DNA of 64,000 nucleotides from NCBI RefSeq assembly GCF_005871205.1, contig NZ_SWKM01000011.1, positions 1,240,001 to 1,304,000 on the forward strand, given 5' to 3'. The notes under the pieces were generated by a model. The model was not told where the DNA came from. It did no database searches and was given only the letters and a program-made list of their open reading frames with translations. This stretch comes from Marinobacter alexandrii (GTDB taxonomy: Bacteria; Pseudomonadota; Gammaproteobacteria; Pseudomonadales; Oleiphilaceae). Numbering within the stretch: position 1 is the first letter of the stretch; each line of letters starts with the position of its first letter. The position numbers and the translations under genes were made by a program. Below, piece after piece: positions 10,109 to 18,259 of the stretch.

Positions 10109-10335
10109 GTTTGTGGCAATGCAAACGTCGCAATGCGCGTTTGCCGCCAAAGAAACCGCCACCTCGGAAAACCCTTTCACGTCAAAATTTTGCAGCCCGC
10201 ACCCTAATTGGTTTAACCTTCCTATCATACTAAAGGCGTATCCGGAGTCGGTCGCCACTCAAAGGTCAGTGCAGAGAACCATTTGCCGGTTAAACAGTGC
10301 ATTCCATTTGGCCGGTTTTTGCAGCGGGGCAGTGA

Positions 10336-13026
10336 GTGAAACCATTCAATGATGGCTGTGCAGCCAACGATGAATTCCAGTCAGCTAACAGTAATATGCA
10401 GCGGGGTGAGCTGGTTAGGGATCTGCTGAGGCAACGGCTTCAGATTCCGCTATTGCCTGTCGGCTCACTGAAACGGCCGGTGTTGGACCAGCTGATTGCT
10501 GAAGCGTTGATTCCCCGGGGAGTGCTTTTTGTTGAGGCGCCCTGTGGCTACGGTAAATCACACGCCGTTACTGCCGGCTTGCATGCCGCCGACGTTAACC
10601 CAGACGGCTTTCGCTGGGTGGCACTGAGTGAGCAGGATAATTCGCCATCCCGATTTCTGACCCTTATTGCCATTGCACTCGACTTGCCGGAAGCCTCCGA
10701 AAGTAGCCTGCAGGGGGGAGCAACGTTTTCGGATGCGTTGGCGATGATGCTGGCCACACTGGAGCGTCAATCAGGTTCGCCTTCCCGGACCCTCATCATC
10801 GACAATGTTCAGAACCTTGGTAATCCAGCGGTTATTGCGTTGTTGCAACAACTGATGTCTGACCTTCCGGCGTGTCTGTCGATGGTGCTGCTTTCACGGC
10901 GCGCGTTGCCGTTTGAAACCCACGGTCTGGAGCTTGAAAGCCGCTTCAGGCGTCTGGCCAGCGAGACCCTGGAATTTAGTCGATCCGAAACTTTCGAGTT
11001 CTATGGGCAGCTACTGGAATCAAAACAGCTCACCAGTGTGGCCATCGATAACCTGTATGACATGACCGAAGGCTGGCCGACACCGCTCGCTTTGTACAGG
11101 CGGGAGCTGATCCGCCACAGCGAACTGAAACCAGTGCAGGAAACCAATAGCGTTGAGTGTTTTCTGAAGGAATCGGTTCTTGGCAATCTCACCTCTACCC
11201 AACGACGTTCTGTGCGCATTATGGCGGAGCTTGAGCTGTGCTCTGATGAGTTTTTCCTGGCATTGGCGCCGGTTATGCCCGAGATTGGTTTTGTGCCATC
11301 GCAGGCAATGGAGCATGGCTTGCCACTTAAGGCCATGCCAGGCCGCGGACGTTGGTACCGGATGAATCCACTGCTGCAGGAATGGCTGAAGGCACCGGTA
11401 ATGGTCGGGCAGGTAGAGCGTATGAGTTACGCCAGCCGTTGGTTTGAAGAGCGGGGACAGTTTCCCGAAGCTCTGAAATACGCCTTGCTCGCTGGCGACT
11501 CAGATGCGGTAGTGGCGATTGCTTCCGAGGGATCAGAGGCACTGCTGTTGGGTCAGGACACTGCCTCGTTGTTGCGGTTGCGAAAAAGTCTGCCGAACCA
11601 GCTTTTGGAGCGCAGTGCCCGGCTCAAAATCGTCTACGGCTGGGTTCATGCGATTGGCGGTCAGTTTCGTCAGGCCAGAGCCCTGATCGATGGGCTCGAA
11701 GGGGCCAAGGCTGAGGAGCACGCGGCCCGCATCTGTGCGCTGAGGGCGTTTATTCTCCGGGGCGAAGGCAAAGTGGGGCCGGCTTTGGAAATGGCTGAGC
11801 GGGCGCTCAGTGCGGGTGATTTGTCCACTCAGGGGCAGCTTGTTACCCAGATGGTGAGATCAAGCGCGTTGTGTGCGGGTGGTCGCTTTACCGAGGCCAG
11901 AGATGCCAATCGCGCTGCGGCACGGCTTGCCCGAGAAGCGGGCGATTCGGGCTCAGAGGCGCTGGCGGTATACGCCCACGCCAGGATTGAGCTAGGCAAG
12001 GGGTCGCTAAAGCATGCGGAGCAGCTACTGCGTACCGGGCTGGATACCGCGATGCATGAATTGGCGAGGCCGGCCAAGATTGGTGAAACCCGCCTACAGC
12101 TAAATTTGGTGCTGGTGTTGTGGCATCAGGGCCGAAACAAAGAGGCAGACCGTCTGCTGGTCAGTTGCGGTCGTCATGCGGAGCGAACCCGTGACCTGGG
12201 TTTGTTGTTGGCAATGTCAGTTCGTATTCTGATGTGTCGAGCGGAAGACCGGTTGAACGATGCATTCGTCTGGATCGGTCGCGCCGAGCGTACCATGCAT
12301 GCCTGGCAGGTGGATGAAGCCTTGTTCGTTCCGGTCCTGGAAGCACTCAAGGCCAGCTGTTGGCTGGCCCAAAACCAGGTCGACAGTGCTGCCCAGGCGG
12401 TAGCCAAGTTGGAGCCATATCGGCAAGCGGGTTGTGTGCCAGAGCTTTTCCCGATGATGCCGGGGCTATTGGACTGTATGGACGTCAGAGTAGCGTTGGC
12501 GCGAGGCGATAGCGTGCGTGCCCGCGAGACCCTGACGGGCATTCGGGAGCGCTATGAGGCGGCGATTCCGTGGGGTGTGGAGCTTCATATTCGTTTGCTG
12601 GAGTCTGTGCTCACCCAGGAAGAAAAAGGTCTGAACGCAGCGCAGAAGATTCTGGCTGCCGTTGTTGCCGAAGCGTCGCGGGAGCACTTTATCAGTCCGT
12701 TTGTGGAGCTTCAGAATGAGCTTCAGGATTTGATGACTAAAGGCTTCGCCCAGATCGCGAGTGGGCCATTCAAAGATGCCCTGGGCCGACTGTATCGCAT
12801 TCAACCTGAAACTGAATCCGCCGAGGCATTGGCGGAGCCGATAAGTGATCGGGAGCAAGGTGTTCTGGAACTGATTGCGAAAGGGCTGTCGAACCAGGAA
12901 ATCGCCGATAAGCTCCACATTTCGCTGCACACCGTCAAAACCCACGCGCGCCGCATCAATGCCAAACTGGCAGTGAGGTCCCGAACCCAGGCCATTGTCC
13001 GGGCGCGAGAGCTGGGATTGCTTTAA
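10336..13026 (+). CDS. MalT-like LuxR-family ATP-dependent transcriptional regulator
   Basis: Large STAND-type regulator. A P-loop EAPCGYGKS lies at residues 68-75, with a Walker B-like TLIIDNVQ around residue 155. A long helical, TPR-like sensor follows (about 400-820). The C-terminal LuxR/GerE helix-turn-helix begins at ISDREQGVLELIAKGLSNQEIA and contains HTVKTHARRINAKL. MalT-type proteins oligomerise on DNA when ATP and a small-molecule inducer bind. It sits 275 bp after the DUF1302/DUF1329 operon in the same direction, so controlling that operon in response to the transported compound is plausible. The start is uncertain: GTG at 10336 (896 residues), or ATG at 10396. Confidence 0.88.
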   Translation: MKPFNDGCAANDEFQSANSNMQRGELVRDLLRQRLQIPLLPVGSLKRPVLDQLIAEALIPRGVLFVEAPCGYGKSHAVTAGLHAADVNPDGFRWVALSEQDNSPSRFLTLIAIALDLPEASESSLQGGATFSDALAMMLATLERQSGSPSRTLIIDNVQNLGNPAVIALLQQLMSDLPACLSMVLLSRRALPFETHGLELESRFRRLASETLEFSRSETFEFYGQLLESKQLTSVAIDNLYDMTEGWPTPLALYRRELIRHSELKPVQETNSVECFLKESVLGNLTSTQRRSVRIMAELELCSDEFFLALAPVMPEIGFVPSQAMEHGLPLKAMPGRGRWYRMNPLLQEWLKAPVMVGQVERMSYASRWFEERGQFPEALKYALLAGDSDAVVAIASEGSEALLLGQDTASLLRLRKSLPNQLLERSARLKIVYGWVHAIGGQFRQARALIDGLEGAKAEEHAARICALRAFILRGEGKVGPALEMAERALSAGDLSTQGQLVTQMVRSSALCAGGRFTEARDANRAAARLAREAGDSGSEALAVYAHARIELGKGSLKHAEQLLRTGLDTAMHELARPAKIGETRLQLNLVLVLWHQGRNKEADRLLVSCGRHAERTRDLGLLLAMSVRILMCRAEDRLNDAFVWIGRAERTMHAWQVDEALFVPVLEALKASCWLAQNQVDSAAQAVAKLEPYRQAGCVPELFPMMPGLLDCMDVRVALARGDSVRARETLTGIRERYEAAIPWGVELHIRLLESVLTQEEKGLNAAQKILAAVVAEASREHFISPFVELQNELQDLMTKGFAQIASGPFKDALGRLYRIQPETESAEALAEPISDREQGVLELIAKGLSNQEIADKLHISLHTVKTHARRINAKLAVRSRTQAIVRARELGLL

Positions 13027-13032
13027 CGCTGT

Positions 13033-13926
13033 TCAACTGAGCTTCAAGGCTTCGATCCGGGCATCCTTGTCGGCCCAAATCTCACTGATCCACTGTTGAA
13101 AATCCTTGCGCATTTCGCGGTCGTTCTCGTAATCCATGCCTAAAAAGCGAGGGGGGATTTCGCGAGTTCGAACATCAATGACGATGCGACGGATGCGTCC
13201 GCATAGATAATCCCAGAAACCTGCATTGCCATCCGGGTAGACGATTGTGACGTCCAACATGGTGTGAATAATCTCACCCATCGCCTGCAGGACGAACGCT
13301 GTGCCCCCCGCCCGTGGTTTCAGAAGATATGTGTAGGGTGAGTTTTGGTGCTGATGTTTGCTGGGTGTAAATCGAGTGCCTTCCATAAAATTGAACACCG
13401 TTACCGGTGTGTAGCGGAACTTTTCACAGGCGGCCTGTGTTGCCGCGACATCCTTGCCTTTCAGTTCTGGACGTTGGGCAATCTGCTCTTTGGAATGGCG
13501 ATGCATGAACGGAAAATCGAGCGCCCACCAGGCAATCCCCAGAAACGGCACCCAGATCAGCTCCTTCTTGAGAAAAAACTTCAATAACGGAATCCGGCTG
13601 TTCAAAACGTACTGAATGGCTGGAATGTCGGCCCAGCTCTGATGGTTGCAGGTGACAAAATACCAGTGTTCGGAGCTAAGCGTTTCGACACCACGCACGT
13701 CCCACTCAACTTGATGCAACGTGTCCATCAGCAGGTTGTTAAATCCGATCCAGATCCAGGCTATCCGGTTCAGCACAACGGTGCTGGCTTTTCTGACCGG
13801 GGCAATGGGTAACACCAGCTTACCGATGGCGAACAGCAGTAGAACCGGAAAAAGAATCAGGGTATTACAAAGGATGAGCAGCGCCGCCAGGGTCCCTTTG
13901 AGCGGCGCGGGCAAAAAGTGGAGCAT
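13033..13926 (-). CDS. YihG-like lysophospholipid acyltransferase
   Basis: Inner-membrane acyltransferase of the PlsC superfamily, closest in layout to E. coli YihG, which can make 1-acyl-glycerol-3-phosphate acylations with unusual acyl chains. The HX4D catalytic motif is NHQSWAD (H95, D100). A glycerol-phosphate binding motif FMEGTRF lies near residue 180. One or two N-terminal membrane helices occupy residues 10-40. The 297-residue length fits. It is convergent with the LuxR regulator (6-bp gap) and about 40 bp downstream of the glucosaminidase gene on the same strand, so these two may be co-transcribed. Confidence 0.88.
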   Translation of the reverse strand: MLHFLPAPLKGTLAALLILCNTLILFPVLLLFAIGKLVLPIAPVRKASTVVLNRIAWIWIGFNNLLMDTLHQVEWDVRGVETLSSEHWYFVTCNHQSWADIPAIQYVLNSRIPLLKFFLKKELIWVPFLGIAWWALDFPFMHRHSKEQIAQRPELKGKDVAATQAACEKFRYTPVTVFNFMEGTRFTPSKHQHQNSPYTYLLKPRAGGTAFVLQAMGEIIHTMLDVTIVYPDGNAGFWDYLCGRIRRIVIDVRTREIPPRFLGMDYENDREMRKDFQQWISEIWADKDARIEALKLS

Positions 13927-13965
13927 TCCTGCGTATCTCTGGAGTTAGGTTCGTTGTTGGTGGAC

Positions 13966-14892
13966 TCAGCCGTCACTCGGCCTCGCCGTAGCAGATTTCT
14001 GCCCGGGCAGGAGCTTGGTTTCCGGATTTGATGTCGCCAGCTGCTGCAAGTCGTCCGGGGCCAGGTCGCGGATTGCTTCCCGAAAATCGTCATCGTAGTA
14101 GGCGAGGTTGTTGTAATGGATCATCGCCCGAATTTCTTCAACGTACTCCTGGCCACGCTCGGAGTAGCCCAGCAGCCCTGCAGCCAGTTCAGGTCCGGAA
14201 ATGGGGTCGTTGCTTCTACGGTCCTCAAGCCGTATATCCCGTAGTTCCTGGTAAGTCGGGTGCCGGTTGAGGTTCTGGATGTATGCTCGTACCGACCGAA
14301 ACGGTGAAGAAAACTTGGCAACCTCATGGTTCGCACCTTCCACCCGACTCCGGGGAACCAGCCCACAACCTTTTGAGAAGCACCATTGGCCGAACAGGTT
14401 GTAGCCCTTGGTGGCAAATCGGGACGTTCCCCAGGCAGATTCGTTGGCGGCTTGGGCCAGAATCAGGGATGGTGGAATTACGTCCAGACGTTTGCGAAGC
14501 AGGGCAAACTGTTCCTTGCTGCCGGGCTCGGCGTCGATTCGTAGCCGCTCAGCGTGACCATTCAGCCACTGCAGTTCGTCTTCAGACAGTTCGGGTTTCT
14601 GGGCCAGGCTCTGCAAGTAATCTCGTTCGATCAGAATCCGGGAATTGGCCAGAACAATGCGTGGGTACAGGAACGAGAAAAAGGCGGCTTTTTTCTCCGT
14701 TGTGTCGCTGTAGCCGCTGAAATCGGGCAGACCCTGATGTGCCCAATTCGGTAGTTTGGGCAGGGACGCCAGTGGGAGTTCCGAGCCCGAGCGCCCGTCG
14801 CCCAGGGAGGAAGGTGGCACATAGAAACCACCGCCCACGGCGAATGCAATTAAGGGAAGAATCAGCAACAGACCACGTTTGCCAGCAGACAT
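13966..14892 (-). CDS. Bax-like N-acetylglucosaminidase
   Basis: Envelope peptidoglycan hydrolase of the Bax/glucosaminidase family (mannosyl-glycoprotein endo-beta-N-acetylglucosaminidase-like domain). An N-terminal signal or anchor segment (GLLLILPLIAFAVGGGFYV) exports it. The catalytic region spans about residues 145-250, with LILAQAANESAWGTSRFA supplying the probable catalytic Glu, followed by GYNLFGQWCF and YIQNLNRHPTYQELR. I place the start at the ATG at 14892 (308 residues), which has GAGAGG just upstream, instead of the GTG at 14907. The C-terminal tail is polar and low-complexity. Confidence 0.87.
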   Translation of the reverse strand: MSAGKRGLLLILPLIAFAVGGGFYVPPSSLGDGRSGSELPLASLPKLPNWAHQGLPDFSGYSDTTEKKAAFFSFLYPRIVLANSRILIERDYLQSLAQKPELSEDELQWLNGHAERLRIDAEPGSKEQFALLRKRLDVIPPSLILAQAANESAWGTSRFATKGYNLFGQWCFSKGCGLVPRSRVEGANHEVAKFSSPFRSVRAYIQNLNRHPTYQELRDIRLEDRRSNDPISGPELAAGLLGYSERGQEYVEEIRAMIHYNNLAYYDDDFREAIRDLAPDDLQQLATSNPETKLLPGQKSATARPSDG

Positions 14893-14990
14893 AAAACCTC
14901 TCGTCACGAACGATATGCCAACGATTATAACAGGTTATACGCTGCCGTTCGCCAGCCGGGTCAGTGGCAGTTAATTCAGGGCTTGTTGGT

Positions 14991-17210
14991 TCATGGAGAC
15001 TCCGCAATCCGGGTCGCCACTACCAGACCAATCTGTTCCTCACCCGCCTGGGTATCCCTGAGGCGCAGGTAGAACTGAGTCTGGTTCTCCGTGAAGAAAC
15101 CGTCCAGGTTGAGGTTGGCATTTGTGCTGGAACTGGTGAACAGGGTCTGGCCATCGTTCAGATCGGAGTAGGTCAGGGCAATGTCTTCGGACTCCTGGAA
15201 CTCGGGTGCAGAGACCGTCTCACCACTCACCGAGTGGGTAACGTTCAGAGTGCGAGGTGTCAGAATCGCTGTGCTGTCCGATGTGATGGTGAGAATTGAA
15301 TTATCGAAATGGGTCAGAGTATTGCTGTCGTTGGCCAGTCCAAGACGAACGCCTTGCAGTCTGAAACGGCCGCTTGCCGGAGCGGGCGCATCGGTTTGGG
15401 CGGCTGCGATCAGCAGGCCGTCGCCTCCGGGACTGCCGTTCAGGTTGAACGCCAGCAGATCACCGTCGGGATTGCTGGCGCCGACACCGATGTCCGGTTG
15501 TACAAAGGATCCCGAGGCGTCGCTCTCGTCCAGATTCAGTCGGCCGATGTTGTGGTCACCGTCACTGAGCCGTGAGGTGCGGGAGCTCAGCGTCCAGGGA
15601 ACGATCAGAGTATCAACGCTTGAGGACACAGTACCGCCGGCCCCTCGCTGGATCTGTTGAATGGCTTGGCTTTGGGTGATGGTTGCGGTGGCTCGGCCAT
15701 CCTCCGCTGAGCCGTTTACAGCAATATCCCAGGTACCCAGGCCGGATTCAAAGGCGACAGGCACAGCGCCTTCGTTGAACTCAAGGGCTAGGTACACAAC
15801 GTTTAGATCCCTGCCATTGAGTGCGTTCAGGTCGAAGCCTCTCTGCCGTAACAGATCAATTTCAAGTACCGATAGGTAGTGGTCTTCGACGGTATCTTTG
15901 CGCTTAAGCTCGTTTCCGGTTTCTTCGAGTTCGATCGCTTTTCCGGCGCTGAAATAGCCACTGATTACCCGGTCCGGACCGACGGTCTCGGACGCCGGGG
16001 CTGAAGTGTAGGCGTCAAGGTAATAGGGGTTGCGGGTCCAGCCAAGTATTTTGGACGTGCCCCGCCCGGTAATGCTTTGGTAAAGAGCTCGACCCGCCAG
16101 TAGCCGGGAATTGTCCACCAGCGTGGCGGCACCTGGCGATGAAGCATGGGTGTTGAGTGACCATTGCTCTGAGCCGCGCAGGAAAAAGTTGTTCCCATCC
16201 TGATGGATAAGCGCTTCACGCTCGTAGGGGATGTCGCTGGCGAGCGACGTTACCTTGATATTGAAGGCATCAAAGCTGGTTAGAGTCAGTGCCGGATAGA
16301 CATAGCCCACGCCATTCAGGTCTTCCAGTCGTTCTTCCTGGGCAAGGCGAACACCCCATTGCCCTGAATTGGCCACTGAGCTTTCGAGGGACGTCTGGCC
16401 CAACTCAACGCCGAGAAATACTGCATTGTAGTCGGCTGAGCTGGCGCTGATCTTGCCCGAGGAGCCTTCATCCAGAAGGGCATAATCCGCCATTGCAGCA
16501 ACGTATCCGGAAAAATCACCACGATCGGATAGGGTCGTAAGAGCAAGATTCAGGTCTGCGTTGGGTGGAATGTCGATCTCGAAATCGTGCACCTGGTCGG
16601 CAAGCGTCGACCACACATATTTGTTGAGACAAAGCTGGCCACGTGCGTCTGCTACGCAGTCCAGAATGCCCTGAAGTTGACCTTCACTGTATTCGGCGAG
16701 GGTGTTGCGAACCAGATACTCGGAAAAGGGGTTGATCTTCACATCTCGGTCGGCGTCGGCTGCCAATGCCCGCATGACCGTGTTGCGGTAACTGGCCTCA
16801 ATGAGGACATCCGGACCCAGGGGGAGGCCGTCGTCAAAGCCAATAATGGTAAAACCATTGTCATCGGTGCGCATGGACACCGGAACCGCCCCCAGGTTCT
16901 GGAGTGACGTGTTGGTGGTGTAAATCTGCACCCGATCGGGCTGGACAATCTTCAAGTTACGTCTGGTGAGCTCGGCGTCCCGCGCCACTCCCCCAGGGAC
17001 CTCCATGGTAATCCGGACTTCATTGCCGGCCAGGCCACTGTTGTTGCTGGAATCACCGGTACTGGCGGAGCTGAAATCGTTCACCGGATTTTTTCCACCG
17101 GCGAAATCATTCGGGTCGTCCTTTACACCGCTGATGACATCGTCACCACCGCCGCAGCCCACAAGAACTGCAAAGACTGCGTAAATAACGAGCCCCAAAT
17201 TCAGTCGCAT
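14991..17210 (-). CDS. Large lipoprotein of unknown function
   Basis: 739 residues; I do not recognise a family. Residues 1-19 form a lipoprotein signal with lipobox LVGC (C19), followed by GGGDD, so the protein should be lipidated and face the periplasm or the cell surface. A Ser/Asn/Gly-rich linker covers about residues 25-62. The body is rich in Asp, Ser, Thr and short hydrophobic strands, suggesting mostly beta structure. It contains acidic D-x-D/N-x-D-like stretches (ADADRD, DGDHN, NPDGD) that might bind calcium. Only about three internal cysteines are present. It is flanked by a terminator upstream and lies in line with the glucosaminidase gene 98 bp downstream. Confidence 0.75.
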   Translation of the reverse strand: MRLNLGLVIYAVFAVLVGCGGGDDVISGVKDDPNDFAGGKNPVNDFSSASTGDSSNNSGLAGNEVRITMEVPGGVARDAELTRRNLKIVQPDRVQIYTTNTSLQNLGAVPVSMRTDDNGFTIIGFDDGLPLGPDVLIEASYRNTVMRALAADADRDVKINPFSEYLVRNTLAEYSEGQLQGILDCVADARGQLCLNKYVWSTLADQVHDFEIDIPPNADLNLALTTLSDRGDFSGYVAAMADYALLDEGSSGKISASSADYNAVFLGVELGQTSLESSVANSGQWGVRLAQEERLEDLNGVGYVYPALTLTSFDAFNIKVTSLASDIPYEREALIHQDGNNFFLRGSEQWSLNTHASSPGAATLVDNSRLLAGRALYQSITGRGTSKILGWTRNPYYLDAYTSAPASETVGPDRVISGYFSAGKAIELEETGNELKRKDTVEDHYLSVLEIDLLRQRGFDLNALNGRDLNVVYLALEFNEGAVPVAFESGLGTWDIAVNGSAEDGRATATITQSQAIQQIQRGAGGTVSSSVDTLIVPWTLSSRTSRLSDGDHNIGRLNLDESDASGSFVQPDIGVGASNPDGDLLAFNLNGSPGGDGLLIAAAQTDAPAPASGRFRLQGVRLGLANDSNTLTHFDNSILTITSDSTAILTPRTLNVTHSVSGETVSAPEFQESEDIALTYSDLNDGQTLFTSSSTNANLNLDGFFTENQTQFYLRLRDTQAGEEQIGLVVATRIAESP

Positions 17211-17284
17211 ACCTGGCCATCCCTACCGAAAATTCAGGCGTTCAGTCTACCAGTGGGCTGAAAGGCAAAGCGTGAGGGATGGCA

Positions 17285-17316
17285 CGAAAAAAGGCGCCCG
17301 AGTGGGCGCCTTTTCG
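17285..17316 (-). terminator. Terminator of the yfaZ-like gene
   Basis: GGCGCCC/GGGCGCC stem with a GAGT loop, flanked by an A6 run on the left and T4 on the right. The arms extend to CGAAAA/TTTTCG. On the minus strand it ends in a T run just after the yfaZ-like gene; it may work in both directions. Confidence 0.9.
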
Positions 17317-17351
17317 TACAGCGTGACCTGAGCAGGTCCCGGATCAAGCGA

Positions 17352-17912
17352 TCAGAAAAAGATCTTCATGCCCGCCATAACGCCTTCATCCAGATTGACG
17401 TCGCCACGTAGGGGGCGGTCAAGATCGGTGTTGAGGTAACGATAGCCAGCAAAAACCTCGGCGTTGCGGATCACCCGATAACTGCCTCGAAGTTCCAGGC
17501 TGGTCAAGTCATCGGAATCGCCGAAGGCCAGAATGCTCGGTGCGTAGTGCAGGCCACCGGTGAAGGACAGGCCAGGCACCTTGGGGATGTTCAAGGTTGC
17601 AAAGCCACCCAGTGCGACGGCGCCGCCGTCAAGCTCATCGGCATCCCAGCCGAAACCACGCATGCCAATGCCGGCGGTAGTGGGAAGATTGCCAATGGCG
17701 GTTCGGCCCTGAGCATGAAAATCCAGATTCAGGATGTCCAAACCACCTTCACGGTAGGTGTAGCCTGCACCCATTTGCAGTTCGTCATTGCTGCCCAGGA
17801 AGTTCACCTGACCCTTGACTGAGTCATTGGTAAGACTCAGGTCGACATCGCCGGCAAAGGCCGGAGCTGCAGCGAGAGACAGAACCATCAGGGAAATACG
17901 GGACGCTTTCAT
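17352..17912 (-). CDS. YfaZ family outer-membrane porin-like protein
   Basis: 186-residue exported protein of the YfaZ family. A signal peptide MKASRISLMVLSLAAAPAFA is cleaved before GDVDLS. The mature part has amphipathic strands (VKGQVNFLGS, MGAGYTYREGG, EVFAGYRYLNTDL) and ends with terminal phenylalanines (GMKIFF), as expected for a small outer-membrane beta-barrel. Its function in the cell is not established for the family. It stands alone, with a terminator directly after it and a spacer of about 110 bp before yacG. Confidence 0.88.
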   Translation of the reverse strand: MKASRISLMVLSLAAAPAFAGDVDLSLTNDSVKGQVNFLGSNDELQMGAGYTYREGGLDILNLDFHAQGRTAIGNLPTTAGIGMRGFGWDADELDGGAVALGGFATLNIPKVPGLSFTGGLHYAPSILAFGDSDDLTSLELRGSYRVIRNAEVFAGYRYLNTDLDRPLRGDVNLDEGVMAGMKIFF

Positions 17913-18023
17913 GCATGCACCTTTCGTAAGTGATTAAAAAAGTTGGACTATGGTAACGGGGCGACCTTGGGCACTCAACTTAAAAGGCGGTAAGCCACGT
18001 TTAATGTCGTGCAGGATCGACGT

Positions 18024-18212
18024 TTAGTGGCGGGTTTCCTCGCCGCCCTGGTCGAGATCGTCCGGCGAGACGTTCTCAGCGGGTACCCGGTATTCTTCGT
18101 TGGCCCACGCCCCGAGGTCAATGAGCTTGCAACGCTCGGAGCAGAACGGGCGGAACGGGTTGGATTCAGTCCATTCCACGGTTTTTTTGCAGGTGGGACA
18201 TTCGACGTTCAT
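18024..18212 (-). CDS. yacG: DNA gyrase inhibitor / zinc-binding protein YacG
   Basis: Short YacG protein; in E. coli YacG binds zinc and inhibits DNA gyrase through GyrB. The zinc ligands are the CPTC pair near residue 5 and the C-x3-C pair in [17 protein letters not shown] use the ATG at 18212 (62 residues), which puts VECPTC at the N-terminus as in homologues and has AAGG upstream; an in-frame upstream start would add 14 unrelated residues. yacG usually sits directly beside coaE and pilD. Here three extra genes separate it from coaE. Confidence 0.93.
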   Translation of the reverse strand: MNVECPTCKKTVEWTESNPFRPFCSERCKLIDLGAWANEEYRVPAENVSPDDLDQGGEETRH

Positions 18213-18259
18213 GGTTGCCTTTGACGCTCGTATAACTGTATCTGTTGTCCGCAATCTGC

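Noticed and set aside
8717-10258. A 513-codon open frame on the minus strand opposite the DUF1329 gene
   Set aside because: It is a mirror of the codon bias in the real gene: no family resemblance, no ribosome site, and the plus-strand protein has a signal peptide and a known domain.
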